DNA from: DASUPK01 sp963815665
GTDB taxonomy: Bacteria > Actinomycetota > Thermoleophilia > Solirubrobacterales > 70-9
NCBI GenBank assembly: GCA_963815665.1
Contig: CAWFHN010000011.1
Coordinates: 248,001-312,000, forward strand
Length of the DNA: 64,000 nt
Reading direction: 5' to 3'
Shown here: positions 15,313 through 23,606 of the stretch, in pieces
How the letters are laid out: every line of letters starts with the position of its first letter
How positions within the stretch are numbered: position 1 is the stretch's first letter
Program-made: the position numbers and the translations under genes
The notes under the pieces: model-generated
Databases searched by the model: none
The model's input: the letters and a program-made list of their open reading frames with translations, nothing else
Told to the model about the DNA's origin: nothing

Positions 15313-15951
15313 GTGGACGTACGCATGCTCACCGTCGGCCAGATCGCCGAGAACTGCTTCCTGCTCCGTAAGGACGGTTCCGACCGGGCGCTGATCGTTG
15401 ATCCGGGTGACGAGGCGGAGCGGATCCTCGCCGCCGCCGACGAGCTCGGCGTGACCATCGACGGGATCCTGCTCACCCACACCCACTTCGATCACATCGG
15501 CGCCGTCGCCCCGATCGCGAAGGCGACCGGCGCGCAGGTCTGGTGCCCGGAGAACGAGACCGCAGTGCTCGCCGACATCAACTCGTACGTGCCATGGCCC
15601 GGCTTCGGCCCCTACGAGAGCTATGAGGCCGACCACACGGTCAGCGGCGGCGAGAGGCTGGAGCTGGCCGGCATGGAGATCGACGTGATCTTCACCCCGG
15701 GCCACAGCCCCGGCCACGTCACCTACTCCGTCCCCGACGAGGCCGCGATCTTCTCCGGCGACGTCCTCTTCCAGGGCTCGGTCGGGCGGACCGACCTGCC
15801 GGGCGGCGACTGGGGGACGCTGCTCGAGTCGATCCGCACCCTGGTGGACTCCCATCCGCCCGAGACGACGGTCTATCCGGGGCACATGGGCGTGACCACG
15901 CTGGGCGCCGAGCGCGCGACCAATCCGTTTCTGGCTGAACTCGCGCGCTAG
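15313..15951 (+). CDS. MBL-fold metallohydrolase, glyoxalase II-like
   Basis: 212 aa, GTG start. The metal motif THTHFDHIGA (HxHxDH), TPGHSPGHVTY, SGDVLFQGSVGRTDLPGG and VYPGHMG are all present, the standard YcbL/glyoxalase-II-like set. It probably hydrolyses thioesters such as S-lactoyl adducts of a low-molecular-weight thiol; the true substrate is unknown. It precedes hisS, a common order in bacteria. Confidence 0.85.
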   Translation: MDVRMLTVGQIAENCFLLRKDGSDRALIVDPGDEAERILAAADELGVTIDGILLTHTHFDHIGAVAPIAKATGAQVWCPENETAVLADINSYVPWPGFGPYESYEADHTVSGGERLELAGMEIDVIFTPGHSPGHVTYSVPDEAAIFSGDVLFQGSVGRTDLPGGDWGTLLESIRTLVDSHPPETTVYPGHMGVTTLGAERATNPFLAELAR

Positions 15952-15981
15952 CGCCGGATACACGGTTAAGGTCGCAGCGCG

Positions 15982-17226
15982 ATGAGCGAGAAGTTCAAGG
16001 TCCCTCGGGGCACCTTTGACCTCCTGCCGGAGGGGCAGGAGGTGCGCCGCCGGATCCACGAGGTTGCCCGGGAGAAGCTCGAGGCGGCCGGCTACGGGCG
16101 CATCGAGACCCCGATCTTCGAGGACACCGACCTGTTCGCCCGCGGCGTCGGGGAGTCCACGGACATCGTCCAGAAGCAGATGTTCACCTTTGAGGACCAG
16201 GGCGGGCGCTCCCTGACCCTGCGGCCCGAGGCGACGGCCTCGGTCTGCCGCGCCTATCTCGAGCACGGGATGCAGAAGCTGGCCCAGCCGGTGAAGCTCT
16301 GGACCGAGGGATCGTTCTTCCGCCACGAGCGCCCGCAGGCCGGCCGCTACCGGCAGTTCACCCAGATCGACGCCGAGGCGATCGGCTCGGGCTCCCCGCT
16401 GGTGGACGCGGAGATGATCGTGCTGGCCGGCGACATCCTCGCCGAGCTCGGAGTGCCGGATGTGCGGCTGCTGCTGAGCAGCCTCGGCACGCCGGCCACG
16501 CGCGCGGCCTACGTCGACGAGCTCCGCGAGTACCTGCGCTCGCGGGAGGGCGAGCTGTCAGACGAGGTCCGCGGCCGGATCGACGCCAACCCGCTGCGCG
16601 CCTTCGACGCCGACCACGAGGGGACGAGGAAGGTGATGGAGGAGGCGCCGACTCTGCTCGACCGGCTCGACGCCGAGGACGCGGAGCACTTCGCGGAGGT
16701 GCGCGCCCTGCTCGACCGCAACGGAGTCGCATACGACCTCGACCCGACGCTGGTGCGCGGGCTCGACTACTACACGCGCACGGTCTTCGAGTTCGAGTGC
16801 CAGAACCTCGGTGCCCAGTCCGGGATCGGCGGCGGAGGCCGCTACGACGGCCTGATCGAGCAGCTCGGTGGCCCGCCGACGCCGGGCTGCGGCTGGGCTC
16901 TGGGCGTGGATCGCATCGTGCTGGCGCTCGAGGGTGCCGGTGGGGAGGAGGAGAGGCCGCGCGACGGCGTCTTCGTCGTCGCCGGGGATGAGCAGCGCGG
17001 CGAGGCCCTCGCCCTTGTCACCGAGCTCCGGCGGGCGGGCGTGACGGCGGACCTCGACCTCGCAGGACGGGCGACCAAGGGCCAGATGAAGCAGGCGGAC
17101 CGGGTGGGAGCCCGCCACGCGCTGTTCCTTTCCGGTGGCCCAAAGGCGACCCTGCGTGACATGACCTCCGGCGAGGAGCGGGAGATCGATCCCGCGACCC
17201 TGGTTGAGACACTCTCGTCGCCATGA
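15982..17226 (+). CDS. hisS: Histidyl-tRNA synthetase
   Basis: 414 aa. Class II motif 2 FRHERPQAGRYRQFTQ, the HisA motif LVRGLDYYTRTVFE, HisB GIGGGGRYDGL and a C-terminal anticodon-binding domain (residues about 325-410). Charges tRNA-His in the cytoplasm. A TAAGGT box lies nine bases before the ATG. It overlaps aspS by four bases, the common hisS-aspS pair. Confidence 0.97.
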   Translation: MSEKFKVPRGTFDLLPEGQEVRRRIHEVAREKLEAAGYGRIETPIFEDTDLFARGVGESTDIVQKQMFTFEDQGGRSLTLRPEATASVCRAYLEHGMQKLAQPVKLWTEGSFFRHERPQAGRYRQFTQIDAEAIGSGSPLVDAEMIVLAGDILAELGVPDVRLLLSSLGTPATRAAYVDELREYLRSREGELSDEVRGRIDANPLRAFDADHEGTRKVMEEAPTLLDRLDAEDAEHFAEVRALLDRNGVAYDLDPTLVRGLDYYTRTVFEFECQNLGAQSGIGGGGRYDGLIEQLGGPPTPGCGWALGVDRIVLALEGAGGEEERPRDGVFVVAGDEQRGEALALVTELRRAGVTADLDLAGRATKGQMKQADRVGARHALFLSGGPKATLRDMTSGEEREIDPATLVETLSSP

Positions 17227-19016
17227 GCGACGGATTCCCAGCACTCCGAGCCAATTCCTACCGCGACGCCTGGTGCGGCCAGGTGCTCCCGGACAGGGTC
17301 GACTCCGAGGTGCGAGTGGCCGGCTGGGTCCACCGGCGGCGCGATCACGGAGGCCTGGTCTTCATCGACCTCCGCGACCGCACCGGGCTGGTGCAGCTGG
17401 TCTTCAATCCCGACGAGGCAGGGGATGCGTTCAAGCTCGGGCACGAGCTGCGCTCCGAGGACGTGCTCAGCGCCGGGGGCCCGGTCGTCAGGCGCTCGCC
17501 CGAGACGGTCAACTCCGAGCTGCCGACCGGAGAGGTGGAGATCCGCGTCGCCGAGGCGCAGCTCCTCTCCGACGCGGACACCCCGCCATTCGAGATCGAG
17601 TCGTTCTCGGGCGAGGTCAGTGAGGAGATGCGCCTGAAGTACCGCTACCTCGACCTCCGCCGTGACCGGATGAGGCACGCGATCGAACTGCGCCACCGGG
17701 TCAGCGCCGCGATGAGGGAGTTTCTCTCGGGCGAGGGCTTCCTCGAGATCGAGACGCCGGTGCTCACGCGCTCCACCCCCGAGGGCGCCCGCGACTTCCT
17801 CGTGCCCAGCCGCCTGCAGCGCGGCTCCTTCTACGCGCTGCCCCAATCGCCGCAGCTCTTCAAGCAACTTCTCATGATCGGCGGCTTCGAGCGGTATTTT
17901 CAGATAGCGCGCTGTTTCAGGGATGAGGATCTGCGTGCTGACAGGCAACCGGATTTCACACAGCTGGACATCGAGATGTCCTTCGTCGACACGGACGACG
18001 TGATTGATCTGAACGAGCGCCTACTGGCACACGTTCTGGGTCGGTGCGGCGTCGAGGTCGAGCTTCCGATGCGGCGCCTGCCCTACGACGAGGCGATCTC
18101 TCGCTACGGGTCCGACAAGCCGGACCTGCGCTTCGGGCTCGAGCTGGAGGACCTCACCGAGGTCTTCCGCGCCTCCGAGTTCAACGCCTTCCGCCAGGCG
18201 ATCGAGGGTGGCGCTCTGGTCCGCGGCCTGAACGCGGGAGGCCGGGAGATGTCGCGCGCCGACCTCGATGGGCTGGTGGCCGAGGCCACCGAGCTCGGCG
18301 CCAAGGGACTGGTCTGGGCCGTGGCCGAGGCCGACGGCTGGCGCTCGCCTGTCGCCAAGTTCCTCTCGGCCGAGGAGATCGCGGCGGCCAGCGAGGCTCT
18401 GGCCGCCTCGGAAGGGGATGTCCTGCTGCTGGTGGCCGACGAGCCGCTGCTCTCGGCCGAGGTGCTCGGTGAGCTCCGCCGCCGGCTCGGCGAGCGACTG
18501 GGACTGATCGACCCGGAGGCGAACGACCTCACCTGGATCGTCGACTGGCCGCTGCTCGGCTGGGCGCACGACGAGGAGCGCTGGGACCCGCATAACCACC
18601 CCTTCACCTCGCCCGACGGCGTCTTCGATCCGGCCGATCCGGGCGCCGCCAGGGCCAAGGCCTACGACGTCGTCTGGAACGGATGGGAGATTGGTGGTGG
18701 CTCGATCCGCATCAGCGACCCCGAGGTGCAGCGAAAGGTGTTCGAGGCGATCGGAATCGACGAGGAGGAGGGCGAGGAGCGCTTCGGCTTTCTGCTCGAT
18801 GCGCTGCGCTACGGCGCTCCTCCGCACGGTGGGATCGCCTACGGGCTCGACCGGATCGTCGCCCTGCTGCACGGCACGGGATCGATCCGGGACGTGATCG
18901 CGTTCCCCAAGACCGCGTCCGGCGGTGACCCGCTGACCGGCGCCCCGGCCCCGGTCGACGATCGTCAGCTCCGCGACCTGGGGATCTCGGTTCGCGGCGG
19001 GGGTGGAAAGGGCTAG
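17223..19016 (+). CDS. aspS: Aspartyl-tRNA synthetase, probably non-discriminating
   Basis: 597 aa. OB-fold anticodon domain at the N-terminus (GWVHRRRDHGGLVFIDLRD), class II motif 2 FRDEDLRADRQPDFTQLD, the bacterial insertion domain (about residues 290-430), WEIGGGSIRI and motif 3 GIAYGLDRIVALL. The histidine in RRRDHGG is the state associated with bacterial AspRSs that also charge tRNA-Asn; discriminating enzymes such as that of E. coli have leucine. Its start overlaps hisS. Confidence 0.97.
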   Translation: MSDGFPALRANSYRDAWCGQVLPDRVDSEVRVAGWVHRRRDHGGLVFIDLRDRTGLVQLVFNPDEAGDAFKLGHELRSEDVLSAGGPVVRRSPETVNSELPTGEVEIRVAEAQLLSDADTPPFEIESFSGEVSEEMRLKYRYLDLRRDRMRHAIELRHRVSAAMREFLSGEGFLEIETPVLTRSTPEGARDFLVPSRLQRGSFYALPQSPQLFKQLLMIGGFERYFQIARCFRDEDLRADRQPDFTQLDIEMSFVDTDDVIDLNERLLAHVLGRCGVEVELPMRRLPYDEAISRYGSDKPDLRFGLELEDLTEVFRASEFNAFRQAIEGGALVRGLNAGGREMSRADLDGLVAEATELGAKGLVWAVAEADGWRSPVAKFLSAEEIAAASEALAASEGDVLLLVADEPLLSAEVLGELRRRLGERLGLIDPEANDLTWIVDWPLLGWAHDEERWDPHNHPFTSPDGVFDPADPGAARAKAYDVVWNGWEIGGGSIRISDPEVQRKVFEAIGIDEEEGEERFGFLLDALRYGAPPHGGIAYGLDRIVALLHGTGSIRDVIAFPKTASGGDPLTGAPAPVDDRQLRDLGISVRGGGGKG

Positions 19017-19020
19017 GCGG

Positions 19021-20415
19021 ATGGAAGGGCGGCTCCCCCCCGAGGGCGACGACCTGTTCGAGTGGACCGACGCGCCGGCGCGGCCTTCGACACCGTCCCG
19101 CGAGCCGGCACCAGCCGAGGGCGAGCGCCCCGAGACCGGGGAACGCCCCGCGACCGGCGAGCGCGCCCCGGTCGAGACGCCACGGAGCCGTGCACGCTCA
19201 CCTTCACCGTCAACGTCGCCGGACACGGCGGAGCGCCGCCGCATCCGGGGTGACACCGGCGAGTTCGAGCGCAGCGGGCGGCGCCCGCCGACGGGCCGGC
19301 GGGCGCGTCGCCGCGATCTTCCCGCCAAGGTGCGACGACGTCAGGACTTCATGGTCGGCGGCGTCGCCCTGATCGTGGTCATCGGGCTGATCGTGCTGAT
19401 CTCGAGCGGCGGCGGCAGCAGCAGCGAGAAGCCTGTCCCCTTGAAGCGGCTGGTCGGCCAGACGATCGTCGCCAAGCTCGGCTCCAAGGGGCCGAGCCAG
19501 GCGCTGGTCAAGAGGGTCAGGCACGGCCAGGTCGGGGGCCTGATCGCCTTCGAGACCGATCCGGGCAAGCTGAAGGCGGATGTCCAGAAGCTGCAGACGG
19601 CTGCGAGCGCGGGGGGCAACCCGCCGCTGCTGGTGATGGTCGATCAGGAGGGCGGCGACGTGAAGCGATTGAAGACGGGACCGCCCGACATCTCGCCCGC
19701 GGAAATGGGCAAGAGCGGCGACGAGGGCCAGGCCAAGGACCAGGGGCAGAAGACGGGGTCGTTCCTGCGCGGGCTGGGAGTCAACGTCGACCTGGCGCCG
19801 GTCCTCGACGTCTCCCAGCCGCAGACGGCCGATTCGATCAAGAGCCGCACCTTCGGCTCGGACCCCGCCGTGGTCTCCAAGGTGGGCGTCTCGTTCGCCG
19901 AGGGCCTCCAGGACGGCGGGGCGGTCGCGACGGCCAAGCACTTCCCCGGCCTCGGCCATGCCACGGTCAGCACCGACGACCGGCCGGTCACCATCGCGGC
20001 CACCGGCGACCAGCTGCAGAACGACCTGGTGCCGTTCACGGCGGCCGTCGACGCCGGGGTGCGGATGGTGATGGTCTCGACCGCCAGCTACCCGACGCTG
20101 GGGGCCAAGAAGCCGGCGGCGTTCTCGCCCACCATCGTCAAGACGCTGCTCCGCGGGCATCTGGGCTTCGACGGCGTGACGATCACCGACGACCTCGAGG
20201 CGCCGGCCGTGACGAGCACCCTTCCCGCCGTGGTGGCGGCAACCGCGGCGCTCAAGGCCGGCAACGACCTGCTGCTCTACGCGACGAACACGAACGCGTC
20301 GAACAACGCCTTCGACTCGCTCGTCCGCCAGGTGAAGAACGGGCAGCTCGACCGCGGCGTCGTGCAGGGCGCGTACGACCGGATCACCTCCTTGAAGAGC
20401 AGCCCCACTGGATAG
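19021..20415 (+). CDS. Membrane-anchored GH3 (beta-N-acetylhexosaminidase)-like protein
   Basis: 464 aa. A roughly 100-residue Pro/Arg-rich cytoplasmic N-terminus is followed by a single helix (VGGVALIVVIGLIVLISS) and an extracellular GH3 catalytic domain: LLVMVDQEGGDVKRL, LAPVLDVSQPQ, KHFPGLGHATVSTDD, and FDGVTITDDLEAPAV holding the nucleophile aspartate. NagZ enzymes use KHFPGHG...DSH; here the acid/base histidine region reads STDDR, so the catalytic dyad is changed. The ATG at 19021 is preferred to a GTG at 19003 that lies inside aspS. Likely acts on cell-wall sugars, if active. Confidence 0.8.
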   Translation: MEGRLPPEGDDLFEWTDAPARPSTPSREPAPAEGERPETGERPATGERAPVETPRSRARSPSPSTSPDTAERRRIRGDTGEFERSGRRPPTGRRARRRDLPAKVRRRQDFMVGGVALIVVIGLIVLISSGGGSSSEKPVPLKRLVGQTIVAKLGSKGPSQALVKRVRHGQVGGLIAFETDPGKLKADVQKLQTAASAGGNPPLLVMVDQEGGDVKRLKTGPPDISPAEMGKSGDEGQAKDQGQKTGSFLRGLGVNVDLAPVLDVSQPQTADSIKSRTFGSDPAVVSKVGVSFAEGLQDGGAVATAKHFPGLGHATVSTDDRPVTIAATGDQLQNDLVPFTAAVDAGVRMVMVSTASYPTLGAKKPAAFSPTIVKTLLRGHLGFDGVTITDDLEAPAVTSTLPAVVAATAALKAGNDLLLYATNTNASNNAFDSLVRQVKNGQLDRGVVQGAYDRITSLKSSPTG

Positions 20416-20430
20416 GGTGCGGCGCGACCG

Positions 20431-21450
20431 ATGAACGACCTCTTCGAACCTGACGACACACGCGACTCTCTGCGCAAGATCGGCGGGCTCCTGATCGGCC
20501 TGGCCGCGGCGATGATCTACATCCGCAAGGGCCCGTTCCTGACCGTCAACCCGGACCAGTGGGCGGCGTTCCCGATGTTCCTGGTCCTCGCGATTCCGGC
20601 GGTCTACCTCTATGGGGGCATCCTGACCAGGCCCCAGACGGGCGAGCTGCGGACCTGGCAGGTCGTCCACAGCGTCTTCGGCCTGATCCTCATGGTGCTG
20701 GCCCTGAGGCAATTCATCGACATGATCGGGGGCACCCCGAGCACGGACTTGAACGTCTTCTGGGTTCTCGCGGTCACGGCCTGTCTTGCCTTCTACGCCG
20801 GCTTCGCCGCCGGGGTCCGAGTCCAGATTCTGTTCGGGGCGCTCGCGTTGATCATCTCCTGGACCGCGCTCTGGGACAAGATCCTCTCCGGCGGCATCGG
20901 CGCCCACTGGGGCGTCTACAGAGGACTGCTCGGGCTGATAGCCATCGGATTGCTCGCCGGTGCGCTGTACGTATGGCGAGCCAACCCGGGCGGCGACGAG
21001 GCCGCGGGGACCGCGACGGCACCCACCGGGGACCTCGGCCTCTGGAAGGCGTCCGAGCTGCTCACCGGGGCGGGCATCGCCGCCGTGATCGCCTGCTCGC
21101 TCGGGATCACGGCCCTCGGCAACCTGAATCCGCTCGGCACCGGCACGCCCCCGATCGAGACGACCAACCTCTGGGACATCCTGCTCCTGGTGGTCTCGCT
21201 CGGGTTGGTCGGAATCGGGTCGCAGATCGGGACCCGGGGACCGGTCTACGTCGGCGGGATCGGGCTGCTCCTCTTCCTCGTGATCGCGGGTCTGGACCTC
21301 AACTCGACGCCGCCCCACCCGTTCAAGCTCGGCATCTGGCCATGGGTCCTGCTCATCCTGGGATTGATCGGCGTCGGCCTCAGCTTCACTCGCGAGGCCG
21401 GCCTGGGCGACCAGCCGAAGCGCCTGGCCGAGACCCTGCGCGGGAGATAG
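20431..21450 (+). CDS. Polytopic membrane protein of unknown function
   Basis: 339 aa with about ten hydrophobic helices. It begins with a short polar tail (NDLFEPDDTRDSL) and ends in a polar RLAETLRGR. No transporter or enzyme signature can be recognised. A stretch around residues 180-230 carries a loop between helices (GGDEAAGTATAPTGDLGLW). TAGGGT lies 12 bases before the ATG. It is 15 bases after the GH3 gene, so perhaps in the same transcript. Confidence 0.75.
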   Translation: MNDLFEPDDTRDSLRKIGGLLIGLAAAMIYIRKGPFLTVNPDQWAAFPMFLVLAIPAVYLYGGILTRPQTGELRTWQVVHSVFGLILMVLALRQFIDMIGGTPSTDLNVFWVLAVTACLAFYAGFAAGVRVQILFGALALIISWTALWDKILSGGIGAHWGVYRGLLGLIAIGLLAGALYVWRANPGGDEAAGTATAPTGDLGLWKASELLTGAGIAAVIACSLGITALGNLNPLGTGTPPIETTNLWDILLLVVSLGLVGIGSQIGTRGPVYVGGIGLLLFLVIAGLDLNSTPPHPFKLGIWPWVLLILGLIGVGLSFTREAGLGDQPKRLAETLRGR

Positions 21451-21810
21451 CTGACCGAGCCCAGGGATTCCGAGGAGCTCGCTCGTCGCTTCCTTGCCGC
21501 GCTCAGCGCGGGCGACCGGGCGGCGGTGGGCGAGCTCGTCCATCCGGAGGTCGAGATCCGAACCGAGCGAACCGTCCACCGCGGCCGCGTGGCCGCGATG
21601 GAATGGTCCGGCAAGGTCTTCGACCATCTCGTGCGCCGCTACGTCCCGGTCGAGATCGAGGAGACCGAGGGCGGGGTGCTGGTCCACGCCGAGCTCCAGT
21701 ACGTGTGGCGCGACGGCGGCGAGGTGGGGGACAGCTCGCGCGTCGCGATCGAGCTCGGGGTTCGGGACGGACTGATCTCCTCCTGGTATCTGCTCGACGA
21801 GCCTGGGTGA
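21451..21810 (+). CDS. NTF2/SnoaL-like small protein, apparent CTG start
   Basis: 119 aa. The frame opens directly after the stop of the preceding gene. Its first codon is CTG, giving LTEPRDSEELARRFLAALSA and then AAVGELVHPEVEIRTERTVH, the normal first helix and strand of a SnoaL/NTF2-like fold. The first conventional start (GTG at 21526) would delete that helix. GGGAG stands six bases before the CTG. No catalytic residues can be assigned; these proteins are small-ligand-binding or cyclase/isomerase folds. Confidence 0.7.
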   Translation: MTEPRDSEELARRFLAALSAGDRAAVGELVHPEVEIRTERTVHRGRVAAMEWSGKVFDHLVRRYVPVEIEETEGGVLVHAELQYVWRDGGEVGDSSRVAIELGVRDGLISSWYLLDEPG

Positions 21811-21830
21811 CGACGAGCCGTTGCTAGGGT

Positions 21831-21990
21831 TGATCCCAGGCCCGAGCCTGTACGCGAACCGCTCCAAACGTTGACCCAACACAACTGGCTTGGGGGTCGA
21901 TTTCCGGCAGTCCCTCGGGGTTGCCGGTAGACCACCACCTATGCGACACGGGTTACCAAGCCGGGGCGGAAAACGGCAGGCTGGAGCCTT
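21831..21990 (+). ncRNA. Candidate structured RNA upstream of mnmA
   Basis: Gene-free interval with ordered base pairing. An outer stem GGCTTGG (21887-21893) with CCAAGCC (21956-21962) encloses GGTC/GACC and a 6-bp hairpin CCGGCA (21904-21909)/TGCCGG (21922-21927). TAGGGT at 21825-21830 could start a transcript near 21837. mnmA has its own -10 box further down, so this may be an independent small RNA. No known family is recognised; a long imperfect hairpin with an open centre recalls 6S RNA only in a general way. Confidence 0.35.
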
Positions 21991-22004
21991 CTAATCTTCT
22001 CGTC

Positions 22005-23450
22005 GTGAATCGCGAGCTCTTTGAGCAGTACCTGGAGGACGACGCACGGCGCGGCTCCGTCCCCGAGGGGTCGTTCAGCGGCTCCGCGGGCGGGGCGCCC
22101 TGCGGCGACCTGGTCCGGCTGTCGCTCGTCGTTGGCGACGCCCGGATCGAGCGCATCAGCTTCGACCGCGAGGGGTGCGCGGCCAGCGCGGCCGCGGCCG
22201 CGGCGACGGCCGAGCTGGCCGAGGGAGCCTCGGTGCTGGAGGCCGCCCGGATCGGACCGGATGAGATCGAGGCCGAGCTCGGCGGGCTCGCGCCGACCCA
22301 CCGTCACGCCGCCGTCCTGGCGGCGGACGCGCTCCACCGCGCGCTGTCGGGGCTGGCCGGCTCAGACCTCGGGCTGGCGGACCCGCCCCGCGAACGCGAG
22401 CGTGTCCTGGTCGCCCTCAGCGGCGGCGTCGACTCGGCGGTCGCAGCGCTGCGGGAGCGGGAGGCGGGTCGCGAGGTGGTCGCGGTCACCCTCAAGCTCT
22501 GGGCCGACCAGCGCACCGACGGGGAGCGCAGCTGCTGCTCGCCCGAGGCGGTCCTCGGCGCCCGCCGGGTCGCTCATTCGCTCGGCATCCCGCACCTGAC
22601 GCTCGACCTCGAGCGGGAGTTCCGCGCCGGCGTGGTGGGCCCCTTCCTGCGCGGCCATGCGGAGGGGCGCACACCCAATCCCTGTGTGCTCTGCAACGGC
22701 GAGCTGCGAATCGACGCGATGATCGCGCTGGCCGATCGCCTGGGCGCAGCCAGGCTGGTGACCGGTCACTACGCCCGGATCGCCGACGACGGCTCGGGCC
22801 CTCTGCTCGCCGCCGCTGCCGATGGCGCCAAGGACCAGACCTACATGCTCTCGGCGCTCGGCCCCGAGTCGCTCGCCCGGCTGGGCTTCCCGCTCGGCGA
22901 GCTGACCAAGCCTGAGGTACGCGAGCTAGCCGCCGCCGCCGGCCTCGAGGTCGCGGGCCGGGCGGAGAGCCAGGACCTCTGCTTCCTGGCCGGCCAGGGC
23001 AAGCGCGAGTTCCTCCGCCGGCACGCCGGCCTGGAGGACCGCCCCGGCGAGGTCGTGGACCGCGAGGGCCGCCGGCTCGGCACCCACCGTGGCCACCACA
23101 ACTTCACGGTGGGTCAGCGCCGGGGGCTCGGCGTGGGAGGCGGCGAGCCGCTCTACGTGCTCGGAATGGATCCCGCCGACAATCGCGTCATCGCGGGCAG
23201 CCGCGATCAGCTCGCCACCCGGCGGGTCCGGATCCGGGGCGCCACGCTCCACCGAGCGGCGGAGCGCGTCGACGGCGTCAGGCTGCGCTACCACTCGCCC
23301 AAGCGGGCCTGCCGCATCGAGGTCGACGGCATCCCGGGGGAGGCGGTCGTGGCGCTCTCCGAGTCGGTGGACGGGGCGGCCCCGGGCCAGGCCGCGTGCC
23401 TGATGGACGGCGACCTGGTGGTCGGTTACGGGACGATCGTCTCGGCCTGA
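22005..23450 (+). CDS. mnmA: tRNA 2-thiouridylase MnmA with N-terminal IscU/SufU-like domain
   Basis: 481 aa from a GTG seven bases after TAATCT (21992-21997). Residues 1-115 resemble an IscU/SufU scaffold: GAPCGDLVRL, DREGCAASAAA and the helix AVLAADALHRAL. The third scaffold cysteine (usually KRxxCA) is alanine (THRHAAV). Residues 125-481 are MnmA: PP-loop LVALSGGVDSAVA, catalytic cysteines in NPCVLCN and SQDLCFL, FTVGQRRGL, and a C-terminal beta-barrel. MnmA adds sulfur to U34 of tRNA-Lys/Glu/Gln. The fused domain probably carries sulfur from a desulfurase to the active site (inference). Confidence 0.92.
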   Translation: MNRELFEQYLEDDARRGSVPEGSFSGSAGGAPCGDLVRLSLVVGDARIERISFDREGCAASAAAAAATAELAEGASVLEAARIGPDEIEAELGGLAPTHRHAAVLAADALHRALSGLAGSDLGLADPPRERERVLVALSGGVDSAVAALREREAGREVVAVTLKLWADQRTDGERSCCSPEAVLGARRVAHSLGIPHLTLDLEREFRAGVVGPFLRGHAEGRTPNPCVLCNGELRIDAMIALADRLGAARLVTGHYARIADDGSGPLLAAAADGAKDQTYMLSALGPESLARLGFPLGELTKPEVRELAAAAGLEVAGRAESQDLCFLAGQGKREFLRRHAGLEDRPGEVVDREGRRLGTHRGHHNFTVGQRRGLGVGGGEPLYVLGMDPADNRVIAGSRDQLATRRVRIRGATLHRAAERVDGVRLRYHSPKRACRIEVDGIPGEAVVALSESVDGAAPGQAACLMDGDLVVGYGTIVSA

Positions 23451-23477
23451 CAAGGACGATCTCCCGATAATTGAGCA

Positions 23478-23508
23478 TTGACAGCGGGGCGACCGGTTCG
23501 AATAGGCT
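23478..23508 (+). promoter_or_regulatory. Sigma70-type promoter for the first VWA-like gene
   Basis: TTGACA at 23478-23483, then 17 bases, then AATAGG overlapping TAGGCT (23503-23508). The untranslated leader would be about 90 bases and contains a second possible ATG at 23541 in the same frame. Confidence 0.6.
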
Positions 23509-23606
23509 GGGGTCGTTACTACCAATAGGGAGCGGTTCCGATGCGGGTTGCGCGACTTTGGGGGATCGCGTCCCGGAGATCCGCTCCTCCAAAAGGGAGA
23601 AGCAAG

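Noticed and set aside
19210..21882. Long 890-codon minus-strand open frame
   Set aside because: Antisense to the GH3-like and membrane protein genes; its composition (Arg/Asp/Gly/Gln-rich) is the usual shadow of GC-rich codon bias and it contains no motif.
21831..21990. Firm assignment as 6S RNA
   Set aside because: The paired layout is only vaguely similar and no conserved 6S sequence could be matched by eye, so it is kept as an unnamed candidate.
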